Shown: positions 1-5,393 of the stretch, one piece after another
Layout of the letters: each line of letters starts with the position of its first letter
How positions within the stretch are numbered: position 1 is the stretch's first letter
Made by a program: the position numbers and the translations under genes
DNA from: Clostridia bacterium
GTDB lineage: Bacteria; Bacillota; Clostridia; Christensenellales; UBA1242
Length of the DNA stretch: 6,524 bases
Assembly (NCBI GenBank): GCA_017473795.1
Contig: JAFUJE010000069.1
Location: 1 to 6,524 of the forward strand
Reading direction: 5' to 3'
The notes under the pieces: generated by a model
What the model saw: the letters and a program-made list of their open reading frames with translations, nothing else
What the model was told of the DNA's origin: nothing
Databases searched by the model: none

Positions 1-1
1 T

Positions 2-226
2 ATGGAAAAACTTTATTATGCTAAGGATATTAATGACGCCAACAATGCTAATGGAAATTTATTTGCGGTAGCGGATAATACTAATGTCTTTACTGTCAAT
101 TATGGTTTGGGCACCGATTCTGTTTTGTGGTTGCCTTCAGTTAATGAGTTGACCCAAAAATGGAACGTACATGAAAATGTGTTACAATGGACAGAAACAA
201 CGAATAACGGCGGTTTTGCGTGGTAG
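2..226 (+). pseudogene. Surface protein with DUF6273-like domain, part before an in-frame TAG (5' partial)
   Basis: This is the 3' part of a larger gene; the ATG at position 2 is probably internal, because no upstream sequence is available to judge a start. The 74 visible residues include LPSVNEL and end in GGFAW just before TAG at 224-226. The same frame continues after the stop with RTP and later GVRPAIHL. From family knowledge, DUF6273-type domains of Gram-positive surface proteins carry a W-L-R-[ST]-P motif followed by a GVRPA motif, so the stop sits where leucine is expected. One base change from TTG would give TAG. I therefore read this as one gene broken by a nonsense codon, or a read error, rather than two genes. 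Domain assignment rests on these short motifs only and is moderately sure. The function of the domain is not established; extracellular display is inferred from the membrane anchor in the downstream part. Confidence 0.6.
224..226 (+). other. In-frame amber codon in conserved W-x-R-T-P motif
   Basis: TAG lies between TGG (Trp) and CGT (Arg) in the surface-protein frame. Homologous motifs carry leucine here, so a single T-to-A change from TTG explains it. TAA is used as an ordinary terminator by several genes of this window and TGA ends the first exporter. No complete gene in the window visibly ends in TAG, so amber reassignment cannot be excluded from this window alone. Confidence 0.75.
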
Positions 227-535
227 CGTACACCATATATTGAAGGAGCAAATAGTAAAGATGTTGTGTGTGTGGCTACAGGATATCCTGAAGGTAAAAA
301 TACAATAGATTATCTTTTTGACAAAAAACAAATTAACGATACTACTGTTGGTGTGCGTCCGGCAATTCATTTGAACATTGGTGAATTGGATCCTATTGCT
401 TCGGCGGTTGACAGTTGGTTTAATGAAGATTGGTTAAAAGTCTTGTTCATTGTTGTTTGCGTGTTAGGTATTATCGGTGTGGCTTTGGTAACTACGGCTG
501 TAATCGTAAAATCACGTCAAAAAAAATCAAAATAA
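227..535 (+). pseudogene. Continuation of the surface protein: end of DUF6273-like domain and C-terminal membrane anchor
   Basis: This stretch is in the same frame as the part before the TAG and has no other stop until TAA at 533-535. It starts with RTPY and carries GVRPAIHLNIGEL, the conserved end of the DUF6273-like domain. After an acidic spacer comes a hydrophobic segment (about VLFIVVCVLGIIGVALVTTAVIV) and a basic tail, KSRQKKSK. That layout fits a protein with its domain outside the cell, one membrane-spanning helix and a short cytoplasmic tail. An ATG at 266-268 could start an 89-residue open frame by itself, but it begins in the middle of the domain, and I see no ribosome binding site before it (the bases are ATAGTAAAG). 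An independent gene is therefore unlikely. No clear terminator follows: only a weak ACCTT/AAGGT inverted repeat at about 552-567 lies in the gap, without a T-run. Confidence 0.6.
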
Positions 536-554
536 TTTGCCATTAAAAATCACC

Positions 555-583
555 TTTTAATTCAAGGTAAACTGTGGTATACT
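555..583 (+). promoter_or_regulatory. Extended -10 promoter of the ABC-F gene, placed for a leaderless transcript
   Basis: The -10 box TATACT (578-583) is preceded by TGG, giving an extended TGn element. A poor -35 candidate, TTTTAA, lies 17 bases upstream (555-560). The -10 box ends seven bases before the ATG at 591, so transcription would begin at or within a base of the start codon. No Shine-Dalgarno sequence precedes the ATG. The leaderless reading is inferred from spacing. Confidence 0.55.
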
Positions 584-592
584 GCCCAGTAT
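579..592. promoter_or_regulatory. Inverted repeat over the -10 box and start codon of the ABC-F gene
   Basis: ATACTG (579-584) and CAGTAT (587-592) are perfect six-base inverted arms separated by CC. The dyad covers most of the -10 box, the presumed transcription start and the first two bases of the ATG. It could be an operator. It is too short to be certain, and no regulator gene is in the window. Confidence 0.35.
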
Positions 593-1994
593 GATTCAAG
601 TCGTTAATGTATCTTTGCAATATGGAAAGCGTGTTCTTTTTAAAGACGTTAATTTAAAATTCTTACCGGGCGAATGTTACGGGATTATCGGTGCTAACGG
701 TGCGGGTAAATCTACTTTCTTAAAAATTTTATCCGGCGAGATTAGCCTAAATAAAGGTGAAGTTGTTGTTGGTAAGAACAAACGTATTTCTACCTTAGCG
801 CAAAACCAAAATGCGTTTGATGAATTAACAGTTGTTAATACTGTCATCGGTGGACATCAACGCTTGGCGGAAATTATTGCTTTAAAAGAAAAATATTACG
901 CTTTGCCCGAAATGACCGAAGAACAGGGCAACGAGTTAGGCGATTTGGAAGCCGAGTTTGCTGAATTAGACGGTTGGGATGCAGAAAGTAATGCACGGAT
1001 TATGTTATCTGGCTTGGGCGTAAGCGAAGAATTCCACGACCAAAAAATGAAAGATTTGGATGCTAAAATTAAAGTTAAAGCTTTGTTAGCCCGTGCGCTA
1101 TTTGGTAATCCTGATATTTTAATTTTGGACGAGCCGACCAATAACTTGGATTTGGCGGGGACACATTGGTTAGAAGAATTCCTTTTAGAATTTAAAAACA
1201 TTACGATTATTGTTTCGCACAACCGCCACTTCTTGAACCAAGTTTGTACTCATATTTGTGACGTAGACTTTAATCAAATTAATATGTTTGTGGGTAACTA
1301 TGATTTTTGGTACGAAACCAGTCAGTTGTTATTAAAGCAACAAAAAGAAGCCAATAAAAAAGCCGAAGCCAGGGCGCAAGAATTAAAAGACTTTATTGCA
1401 CGCTTCTCGGCAAATGCCAGCAAGTCTCGACAAGCGACCAGTCGTAAAAAAGAATTGGAAAAGTTAACGATTGAAGATATTAAACCATCTTCACGTAAAT
1501 ATCCTTATATTAATTTCGAATGTGCACGTGAACCGGGTAATGAAGTTTTGGCGGTTGAAAATTTAACCGTTAATGGTTTCTTCCGTAATGTTTCTTTCCG
1601 AATTAATAAAGGCGAGAAAGTGGCTTTCTTAACCGATAAGAGTGTCCGCATGGATAAGTTGTTTAATTGTATTATGGGTATCGAAAAAGCCGATAGTGGT
1701 ACAGTTACCATCGGCAAGACCATCACAACTTCTTATTTGCCGGCAGATTACCGTTCTTATTTCGAAGGTGTGGATTTGAATTTATTGGATTGGTTAAAAC
1801 AATATTCTCAAGATACTAACGAAACATTTATCCGCAGTTGGTTAGGTCGCATGTTGTTCTCGGGCGAAGAAGCCTTGAAAAAAGCCAATGTCTTATCAGG
1901 TGGCGAACGGGTGCGTTGTATGTTAGCCAAAACAATGCTAGAACAAGGCAATATGTTAATCTTTAACGAACCGACCAACCACTTGGATTTGTAA
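591..1994 (+). CDS. ABC-F family ATPase (YkpA/YbiT type), truncated by TAA after the second Walker B
   Basis: This is a cytoplasmic two-domain ATPase of the ABC-F family, whose members bind ribosomes and act in translation. Family placement rests on tandem ABC domains without membrane segments and on the linker: YVGNYDFWYE-like text at 234-241, then RFSANASKSRQATSRKK at 271-287, which matches YkpA/YbiT proteins closely. Domain 1 has Walker A G34-ANGAGKS, Walker B LILD180-E181 and H-loop H210, all intact, but its signature LSGGE is replaced by LDAKI (156-160). Domain 2 has a ruined Walker A (347-356, Lys to Met354), an intact LSGGE (435-439) and Walker B with Asp to Asn459. The frame stops at codon 468 where relatives have glutamate (GAA to TAA); 47 more recognisable codons follow. 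With them the protein would be about 515 residues, slightly short of the usual length. The ATG at 591 starts exactly at the expected beginning of domain 1. The family is certain; activity of the truncated product is doubtful. Confidence 0.9.
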   Translation: MIQVVNVSLQYGKRVLFKDVNLKFLPGECYGIIGANGAGKSTFLKILSGEISLNKGEVVVGKNKRISTLAQNQNAFDELTVVNTVIGGHQRLAEIIALKEKYYALPEMTEEQGNELGDLEAEFAELDGWDAESNARIMLSGLGVSEEFHDQKMKDLDAKIKVKALLARALFGNPDILILDEPTNNLDLAGTHWLEEFLLEFKNITIIVSHNRHFLNQVCTHICDVDFNQINMFVGNYDFWYETSQLLLKQQKEANKKAEARAQELKDFIARFSANASKSRQATSRKKELEKLTIEDIKPSSRKYPYINFECAREPGNEVLAVENLTVNGFFRNVSFRINKGEKVAFLTDKSVRMDKLFNCIMGIEKADSGTVTIGKTITTSYLPADYRSYFEGVDLNLLDWLKQYSQDTNETFIRSWLGRMLFSGEEALKKANVLSGGERVRCMLAKTMLEQGNMLIFNEPTNHLDL

Positions 1995-2138
1995 AGTATT
2001 ACCTCTTTAAACCAAGGTATGATACGCAGTAAAGCCGTGATGTTATTTTACACCAGTGACGAAGAAATTATTGATACAGTCGCTACCCGTGTGATTGAAA
2101 TTACCGGCGACAAGATGCACGACCGTGTTTTAGTTTAA
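1995..2138 (+). pseudogene. Interrupted C-terminal tail of the ABC-F protein
   Basis: Directly after the TAA at 1992-1994 the same frame reads SITSLNQGMIRSKAVMLFYT and continues to IDTVATRVIEI before a TAA at 2136-2138. Relatives have E-SI-T-L-N after HLDL, then the H-loop with TSHDHEF, then TVANRIIEI, so this is clearly the missing end of domain 2. The H-loop histidine is replaced: the text reads TSDEEI. An ATG at 2020 has no ribosome binding site, so separate translation is unlikely. The final stop overlaps the stop of the convergent membrane-protein gene in the shared TTAA at 2135-2138. Confidence 0.8.
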
Positions 2139-2587
2139 TTGTTGATACGTTTGACTTGGTAATCGTCTCGTACTTGAGGCAATGGGTGTACTTCGTATTG
2201 TTTATCCGAAATTGGTACCCGGCGGGTGCCTTTTTCTGTTTTTTTGTCGTTATCTGTGGGTTGGTTAAATGATGCCTGGGCAGGACGTAACTCTAAAGTG
2301 CGGGGTTGGTGTTCAATTTGTTCGTAAGTTTGCTCATTTGTGTTGGTGTTTAATTCTGCCGTTTGCAAAGATAAAGTTTGAATTTCTTGTTTTAATTGAT
2401 GATTATGTATCGCCGTGGCACTCCATAAACCACTGGTAACAATAATGGCAAGTGCCATAATGCCAGTTGTGACACCAGACCAAACGCTACGACGTTTCTT
2501 TTGTAGACGTGTCTGGTAATGAGGATTTTCAACCACGACGTTTCCTTGGTAATTTCTTTGGTGAGATTGTGTTGTAAATGATTGCAT
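2135..2587 (-). CDS. Small single-pass membrane protein with short coiled coil, unknown function
   Basis: I do not recognise a family. The 150-residue product has a basic, glutamine-rich N-terminal region (QKKRRSVW at 29-36), one hydrophobic helix at about 37-59 (GVTTGIMALAIIVTSGLWSAT) and then a short stretch with coiled-coil character (NHQLKQEIQTLSLQTAEL, 62-79). A polar tail rich in Gln, Thr, Asp and Lys completes it. Basic residues before the helix predict a cytoplasmic N-terminus and an external C-terminus. This is the layout of FtsL/DivIC-like division proteins, but no sequence motif confirms that. I chose the ATG at 2587 because AGGAGG (2601-2596) lies eight bases upstream; a longer frame from a TTG at 2638 lacks such a site and would place AGGAGG inside the gene. 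It is the last gene of the minus-strand cluster, 54 bases after the cysteine-rich gene, and its stop overlaps the ABC-F frame tail-to-tail. Confidence 0.75.
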   Translation of the reverse strand: MQSFTTQSHQRNYQGNVVVENPHYQTRLQKKRRSVWSGVTTGIMALAIIVTSGLWSATAIHNHQLKQEIQTLSLQTAELNTNTNEQTYEQIEHQPRTLELRPAQASFNQPTDNDKKTEKGTRRVPISDKQYEVHPLPQVRDDYQVKRINN

Positions 2588-2595
2588 GAATTTTG

Positions 2596-2601
2596 CCTCC
2601 T
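2596..2601 (-). promoter_or_regulatory. Shine-Dalgarno site that fixes the start of the membrane protein
   Basis: On the minus strand this reads AGGAGG, eight bases before the ATG at 2587-2585. It decides the start against the upstream TTG at 2638. Confidence 0.8.
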
Positions 2602-2641
2602 GCGGATAGTATCTATCGCACTTGGCAAATTTATTCAATGC

Positions 2642-2893
2642 TTAGTAATATTTACAGACACAATCGTGACAACCAGTTTCTTTTTCTTGTCTCGGGCAGG
2701 GTGCTGGTTCTTTTTTGTCTTGGCAGTAGCATTCAAAGCGTTTTTCTAAACGTTCGGATTCATGCTCACATTTGTGTTCACACCTGTGTTCGCATTTGCG
2801 TTCACATTTGTTTTCACATTTATCTTCGTGACCACAGCCACAACGTAAGATTCCGCAGATGAATTCGCCGACAGTTGGACATTGTTTACACAT
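2642..2893 (-). CDS. Cysteine-rich tetrapeptide-repeat protein, putative metal binder
   Basis: I do not recognise a named family. The 83-residue protein has 16 cysteines, at residues 2, 5, 13, 18, 20, 26, 30, 34, 38, 42, 55, 57, 66, 75, 78 and 80. The centre is a tandem tetrapeptide of the form C-E-x-[KR], running from C26 to C42, with histidines at 36, 40 and 44. Cysteines spaced by exactly four would line one face of an alpha helix. The N-terminus has CxxC (2-5) and CxC (18-20), the C-terminus CxxCxC (75-80). The rest is dominated by Glu, Lys and Arg, and no signal peptide is visible. The composition suggests binding of soft metal ions (zinc, copper, cadmium) in a metallothionein-like way, or disulfide-linked structural use such as in a spore layer. 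Both are inference. The start is supported by AGGAGGT seven bases upstream. It lies 55 bases after the amidase gene on the same strand. Confidence 0.8.
   Translation of the reverse strand: MCKQCPTVGEFICGILRCGCGHEDKCENKCERKCEHRCEHKCEHESERLEKRFECYCQDKKEPAPCPRQEKETGCHDCVCKYY
2766..2825 (-). repeat. Five tandem 12-bp units inside the cysteine-rich gene
   Basis: Five consecutive 12-base units (+ strand type TCACATTTGTGT; boundaries 2766, 2778, 2790, 2802, 2814) encode the C-E-x-[KR] tetrapeptides. The units differ from each other at a few bases, mostly changing the third and fourth residues, while the Cys and Glu codons stay. Such repeats can expand or contract by slippage. Confidence 0.75.
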
Positions 2894-2900
2894 CTTTCGT

Positions 2901-2907
2901 ACCTCCT
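2901..2907 (-). promoter_or_regulatory. Strong Shine-Dalgarno site of the cysteine-rich gene
   Basis: The minus strand reads AGGAGGT, ending seven bases before the ATG at 2893-2891. The match to the 16S rRNA 3' end is near perfect and supports real translation of this odd protein. Confidence 0.85.
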
Positions 2908-2948
2908 ATTTTCATGTTACGTAGTCCATTAAAAAGTTGTGCATTAAG

Positions 2949-3662
2949 TTAGGTGGTAGCATTTTGGCGACTGTGTTCACGAATTACCGCTGTGGCAATA
3001 TGGTATGCGAGAATTTGTTGGTATTCCGGTGTTTGCAGTAATTTACATTCTTGCGGGTTGGTTAAAAAACCGCATTCTATCAAGACGGCCGGGCATGGCG
3101 AATGTTCGACTAAATTAAAATCTGTGGGCTTAGCGTTTTTATCAAAGGGTAGTCCGCTGTCGTTAAATTGTTTTTGAATAGCGGTTGCATAGTCTTGACT
3201 GCCGGCTGTTTCGTTGGCATAAAAGCATTGTAAGCCACTGACCGAACTTGACGGGAAAGTGTTTTGGTGAATGGAAATTACTAAGTCAGGTGCAAGATTG
3301 CGAATCTTTTCCCTACGTTTAGCCATGTCATCAACTTTCTTATTGCGGGCGTATGGCGAATTTAAACTTTCACTGTCAACACGTGTTAGTGAGACGGCAC
3401 AACCATGATTGATTAATTCTTGTTCCAGTACTTTAACAATTTGTAAATTTAAAACAGCTTCACTAACACAACCGACGCAAGCACCATTATCTAAACCTCC
3501 GTGTCCGGCATCTAAAACGATATGTAATTGCTCCGGGGCAATTACGGCAGGTGAAAGCATGGTTGTATCTAACCACAGCCCAGCCCCCAGGGCTAAGATG
3601 CACAAACTAATTGCAAAATAGCGGATTCTTATGTATATTAATTTTGCATGCAAAAGATGCAA
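2949..3662 (-). CDS. cwlD: N-acetylmuramoyl-L-alanine amidase, CwlD-like (Amidase_3)
   Basis: This is a zinc-dependent cell-wall hydrolase that cleaves the bond between N-acetylmuramic acid and L-alanine. In CwlD, the spore-forming Bacillota member of this type, it helps to make muramic lactam in spore cortex. Counting from the TTG at 3662, a hydrophobic signal-anchor lies at about 14-31. The catalytic domain follows: IVLDAGHGG with zinc ligand H54, SEAVLNL with E68, SIHQN with H132, and PAVLIECGFLTNPQE with catalytic E196. At 237 residues it matches the usual CwlD length. A CxxC pair (C62, C65) sits between the first two zinc ligands, which I do not remember as typical. The start is uncertain: TTG codons at 3662 and 3653 are possible, and neither has a Shine-Dalgarno sequence. 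It heads the minus-strand cluster, and its 5' end overlaps the ABC exporter start. The enzyme family is very sure, the symbol moderately so. Confidence 0.88.
   Translation of the reverse strand: MHLLHAKLIYIRIRYFAISLCILALGAGLWLDTTMLSPAVIAPEQLHIVLDAGHGGLDNGACVGCVSEAVLNLQIVKVLEQELINHGCAVSLTRVDSESLNSPYARNKKVDDMAKRREKIRNLAPDLVISIHQNTFPSSSVSGLQCFYANETAGSQDYATAIQKQFNDSGLPFDKNAKPTDFNLVEHSPCPAVLIECGFLTNPQECKLLQTPEYQQILAYHIATAVIREHSRQNATT
3611..3639 (+). promoter_or_regulatory. Candidate promoter of the ABC exporter pair, inside the amidase gene
   Basis: TTGCAA (3611-3616) and TATATT (3634-3639) have the ideal 17-base spacing. The expected start of transcription, about 3646-3648, falls on or just before the ATG at 3648, and no Shine-Dalgarno sequence is present. 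This repeats the arrangement seen before the ABC-F gene. Confidence 0.45.
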
Positions 3663-3667
3663 AATTA
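3639..3667. promoter_or_regulatory. Palindromic three-half-site element over the divergent start codons
   Basis: The half-site ATGCAAAA occurs at 3648-3655 and 3657-3664, and inverted at 3642-3649. The first and inverted copies form a perfect 14-base palindrome, TTTTGCATGCAAAA (3642-3655). The outer copies form an 11-base inverted repeat, TAATTTTGCAT (3639-3649) with ATGCAAAATTA (3657-3667). The element covers the possible start codons of both genes, so a protein bound here could control both directions. It might also be a chance result of duplicated codons. Confidence 0.45.
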
Positions 3668-5393
3668 TGGTTTCCGGCGTGGTTTGGCCAAGGATTTACT
3701 TGTGGCCGTTTTCTTTTTTAGCCTTATGGAAATTTTAAACATTTTGTATCCAATGGTTTTGAAAAATTTAGTCACAGAAAAGGTAACGAACGACGCTGGT
3801 GTTTTGCCTGGCATGGCAGATTTTTTAATCAGTGCGGGAATTGTTTTGGGCATGTTAATCATCATCTTTTTTGTTTCACTTTATGCTCGTAACCGAGTAA
3901 GTGTCTTTGGTGCAAAATGCCGACGTAATGCCCGCAATATGTTGTACGAGAAAATGTCCAAAGTGCCGACGAACGTCTTGAACGAATATGGCTCCAGTAA
4001 ATTTTTGTCTTGCATGATTGAAGATACGTCTTGGGTTAAATATTGCAATGAACAGTACTTACAATGCTGGGTGTATTTCGTCGTTACGATTTTGGGTAGT
4101 TGCGTTTTGATTATGACTCTTTCCCCGATTTATGTATTGTTTATCGTGGGGGCAGTGGCTTTAGAAGTTTTGATTTTGTTTATTCATTGTGCAATAATCA
4201 ATAAACGTTTGCCTGCATCAGTTGACGCTTATGAAAAATCTTTTGTGGCAACCCGTGAAAGTATTGCCGGAGCCCGTGATATTCGTATCTTGGGGAAACA
4301 AGCCGAACGCTCGGCTGAAGCGATGCGCCAAAATAAAGAACTCAGTAAAGAGATATTTGACCTTGACCAATCTAAACATATTTTTAGTCGTTCCAATAAT
4401 ATCATCTTTGGTATTGCGACTTTCGGTATTATTATTTTCAGTGCGTTATCTGTTACCGGCAATAACCTTGCTGAACAATTAGTAATCGTCAACACTGTTT
4501 TACAGTACATTACTTTGTGTACCACAGCCACTAATAATATTTTCAAACTAATTATCAATCCACTGACACGAGGGCGAATTGCTTATCAACGTATTGACCA
4601 ATTTATGCAGTTGCCGGAAGAAGACATTGATAATGGCATTACTCATCTTGATACCGAATTTGGCAGTTCTTTGGTTATGTACCAAGTTAATCACCGTTTT
4701 TGGAATGGTCGTGTGACGATTGAAAACTTGTCTATGGAATTGCAAAAAGGGAAGTTTATTGCTTTTTGCGGTGAGGCCGGCTCGGGGCGAACAACCTTGA
4801 TTAAAATTTTATTACGTTACATTGAACCCAAAGCCGGTGTCGTTTTAGTTAACGGTGTCAATGTAAGGGAAATCAATAAGCAATATTATCGTTCAAAATT
4901 AATTTCTTTTTGTCCGGCTTATCCAGAATTTATTAAAGGAACCGTGCGTGATAATATTCGTTTGTTTAATCCTGATGTTACCGATGAACAAATTTTAGCA
5001 ACTTTTAACGAAGTTGGGGCTTCTAACTTAGCCGTGTTGCCTTCGTTCCTGGATACCGAGTTATCATCACGTTCTAATTTACCACAACAAGTTAAGGCCT
5101 TCATTAATATTGTGCGCAGTATTTTAAAGCCAGCCGAATTTTATATCTTTGACAGCAGTTTTATCAATTTGTCAGACGATGCAGTGCGTAGTGTTTTGAA
5201 AAAACTGCGTGCCGAAAATAAGGCTTGCATCTTTACCAGTATTAATCCTTTAATTTGTCAAAATGTTGACGAAGTTTTCTTTGCAAAACCAGACCATACT
5301 TATGTCAAAGGAACGCATGGTTGGTTGTTGGCAAAAAACCAGGAGTACGCATCTTTCTTTATGCAAGATAAAAAAACGGAGGAAGACTTATGA
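3648..5393 (+). CDS. Half-size ABC exporter with degenerate ATPase domain (partner A)
   Basis: This has the build of a type IV (ABCB-like) half exporter, with a six-helix membrane domain followed by an ATP-binding domain, 581 residues in all. Membrane helices lie at about 17-41, 58-80, 139-158, 160-183, 250-270 and 276-299. The coupling region ESIAGARDIRILGKQAE (204-220) is typical. The nucleotide domain starts at about 340. Walker A is GEAGSGRTT (375-383) with Lys replaced by Arg381. The Q-loop Gln is Ala424, and the signature LSGGQ is LPQQV (478-482). Walker B keeps D502, but the catalytic acidic residue is Ser503. The D-loop Asp is Ser509, and the H-loop His aligns with Ile532. GTVRDNI and VKGTHGWLL show the fold is otherwise kept. 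ATP hydrolysis is very unlikely. Two in-frame ATGs (3648, 3657) are possible starts, neither with a ribosome binding site. The stop overlaps the next gene by ATGA. The substrate is unknown. Confidence 0.88.
   Translation: MQKMQNYGFRRGLAKDLLVAVFFFSLMEILNILYPMVLKNLVTEKVTNDAGVLPGMADFLISAGIVLGMLIIIFFVSLYARNRVSVFGAKCRRNARNMLYEKMSKVPTNVLNEYGSSKFLSCMIEDTSWVKYCNEQYLQCWVYFVVTILGSCVLIMTLSPIYVLFIVGAVALEVLILFIHCAIINKRLPASVDAYEKSFVATRESIAGARDIRILGKQAERSAEAMRQNKELSKEIFDLDQSKHIFSRSNNIIFGIATFGIIIFSALSVTGNNLAEQLVIVNTVLQYITLCTTATNNIFKLIINPLTRGRIAYQRIDQFMQLPEEDIDNGITHLDTEFGSSLVMYQVNHRFWNGRVTIENLSMELQKGKFIAFCGEAGSGRTTLIKILLRYIEPKAGVVLVNGVNVREINKQYYRSKLISFCPAYPEFIKGTVRDNIRLFNPDVTDEQILATFNEVGASNLAVLPSFLDTELSSRSNLPQQVKAFINIVRSILKPAEFYIFDSSFINLSDDAVRSVLKKLRAENKACIFTSINPLICQNVDEVFFAKPDHTYVKGTHGWLLAKNQEYASFFMQDKKTEEDL
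3664..3691 (-). promoter_or_regulatory. Candidate promoter of the amidase cluster, inside the exporter gene
   Basis: On the minus strand TTGGCC (3691-3686) and CATAAT (3669-3664) are separated by 16 bases. Transcription would start near 3657, leaving about four bases before the TTG at 3653, which would then be a nearly leaderless start. The boxes are imperfect, and this is a reading by eye. Confidence 0.35.
5378..5382 (+). promoter_or_regulatory. Shine-Dalgarno site of the second exporter gene
   Basis: GGAGG lies seven bases before the ATG at 5390, inside the last codons of the first exporter gene. Together with the ATGA overlap it supports translational coupling and this start. Confidence 0.85.

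Noticed and set aside
224..226. Pyrrolysine at the TAG codon
   Set aside because: Known pyrrolysine sites are mainly in methylamine methyltransferases. This is a leucine position in a surface domain, and no pyl gene is in the window.
552..567. Possible terminator hairpin after the surface-protein gene (ACCTT/AAGGT)
   Set aside because: The stem is only about five base pairs, AT-rich, and not followed by a T-run.
1071..1120. Frameshift as the cause of the missing ABC-F signature 1
   Set aside because: The frame is homologous immediately before (HDQKMKDL) and after (KVKALLARALFGNP) with unchanged spacing, so the motif changed by substitutions and not by a local frameshift.
896..1222. Minus-strand open frame inside the ABC-F gene
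   Set aside because: The plus-strand frame has clear ABC-F motifs over the whole stretch, and the minus-strand product has no recognisable domain.
2588..2638. Longer form of the small membrane protein starting at a TTG
   Set aside because: The AGGAGG site lies inside this extension, at the right distance from the internal ATG at 2587. No comparable site precedes the TTG.
2593..2862. Plus-strand open frame with repeated Cys, His and Val residues
   Set aside because: It is the opposite-strand reading of the 12-bp repeats of the cysteine-rich gene. It has no ribosome binding site, while the minus-strand gene has a near-perfect one.
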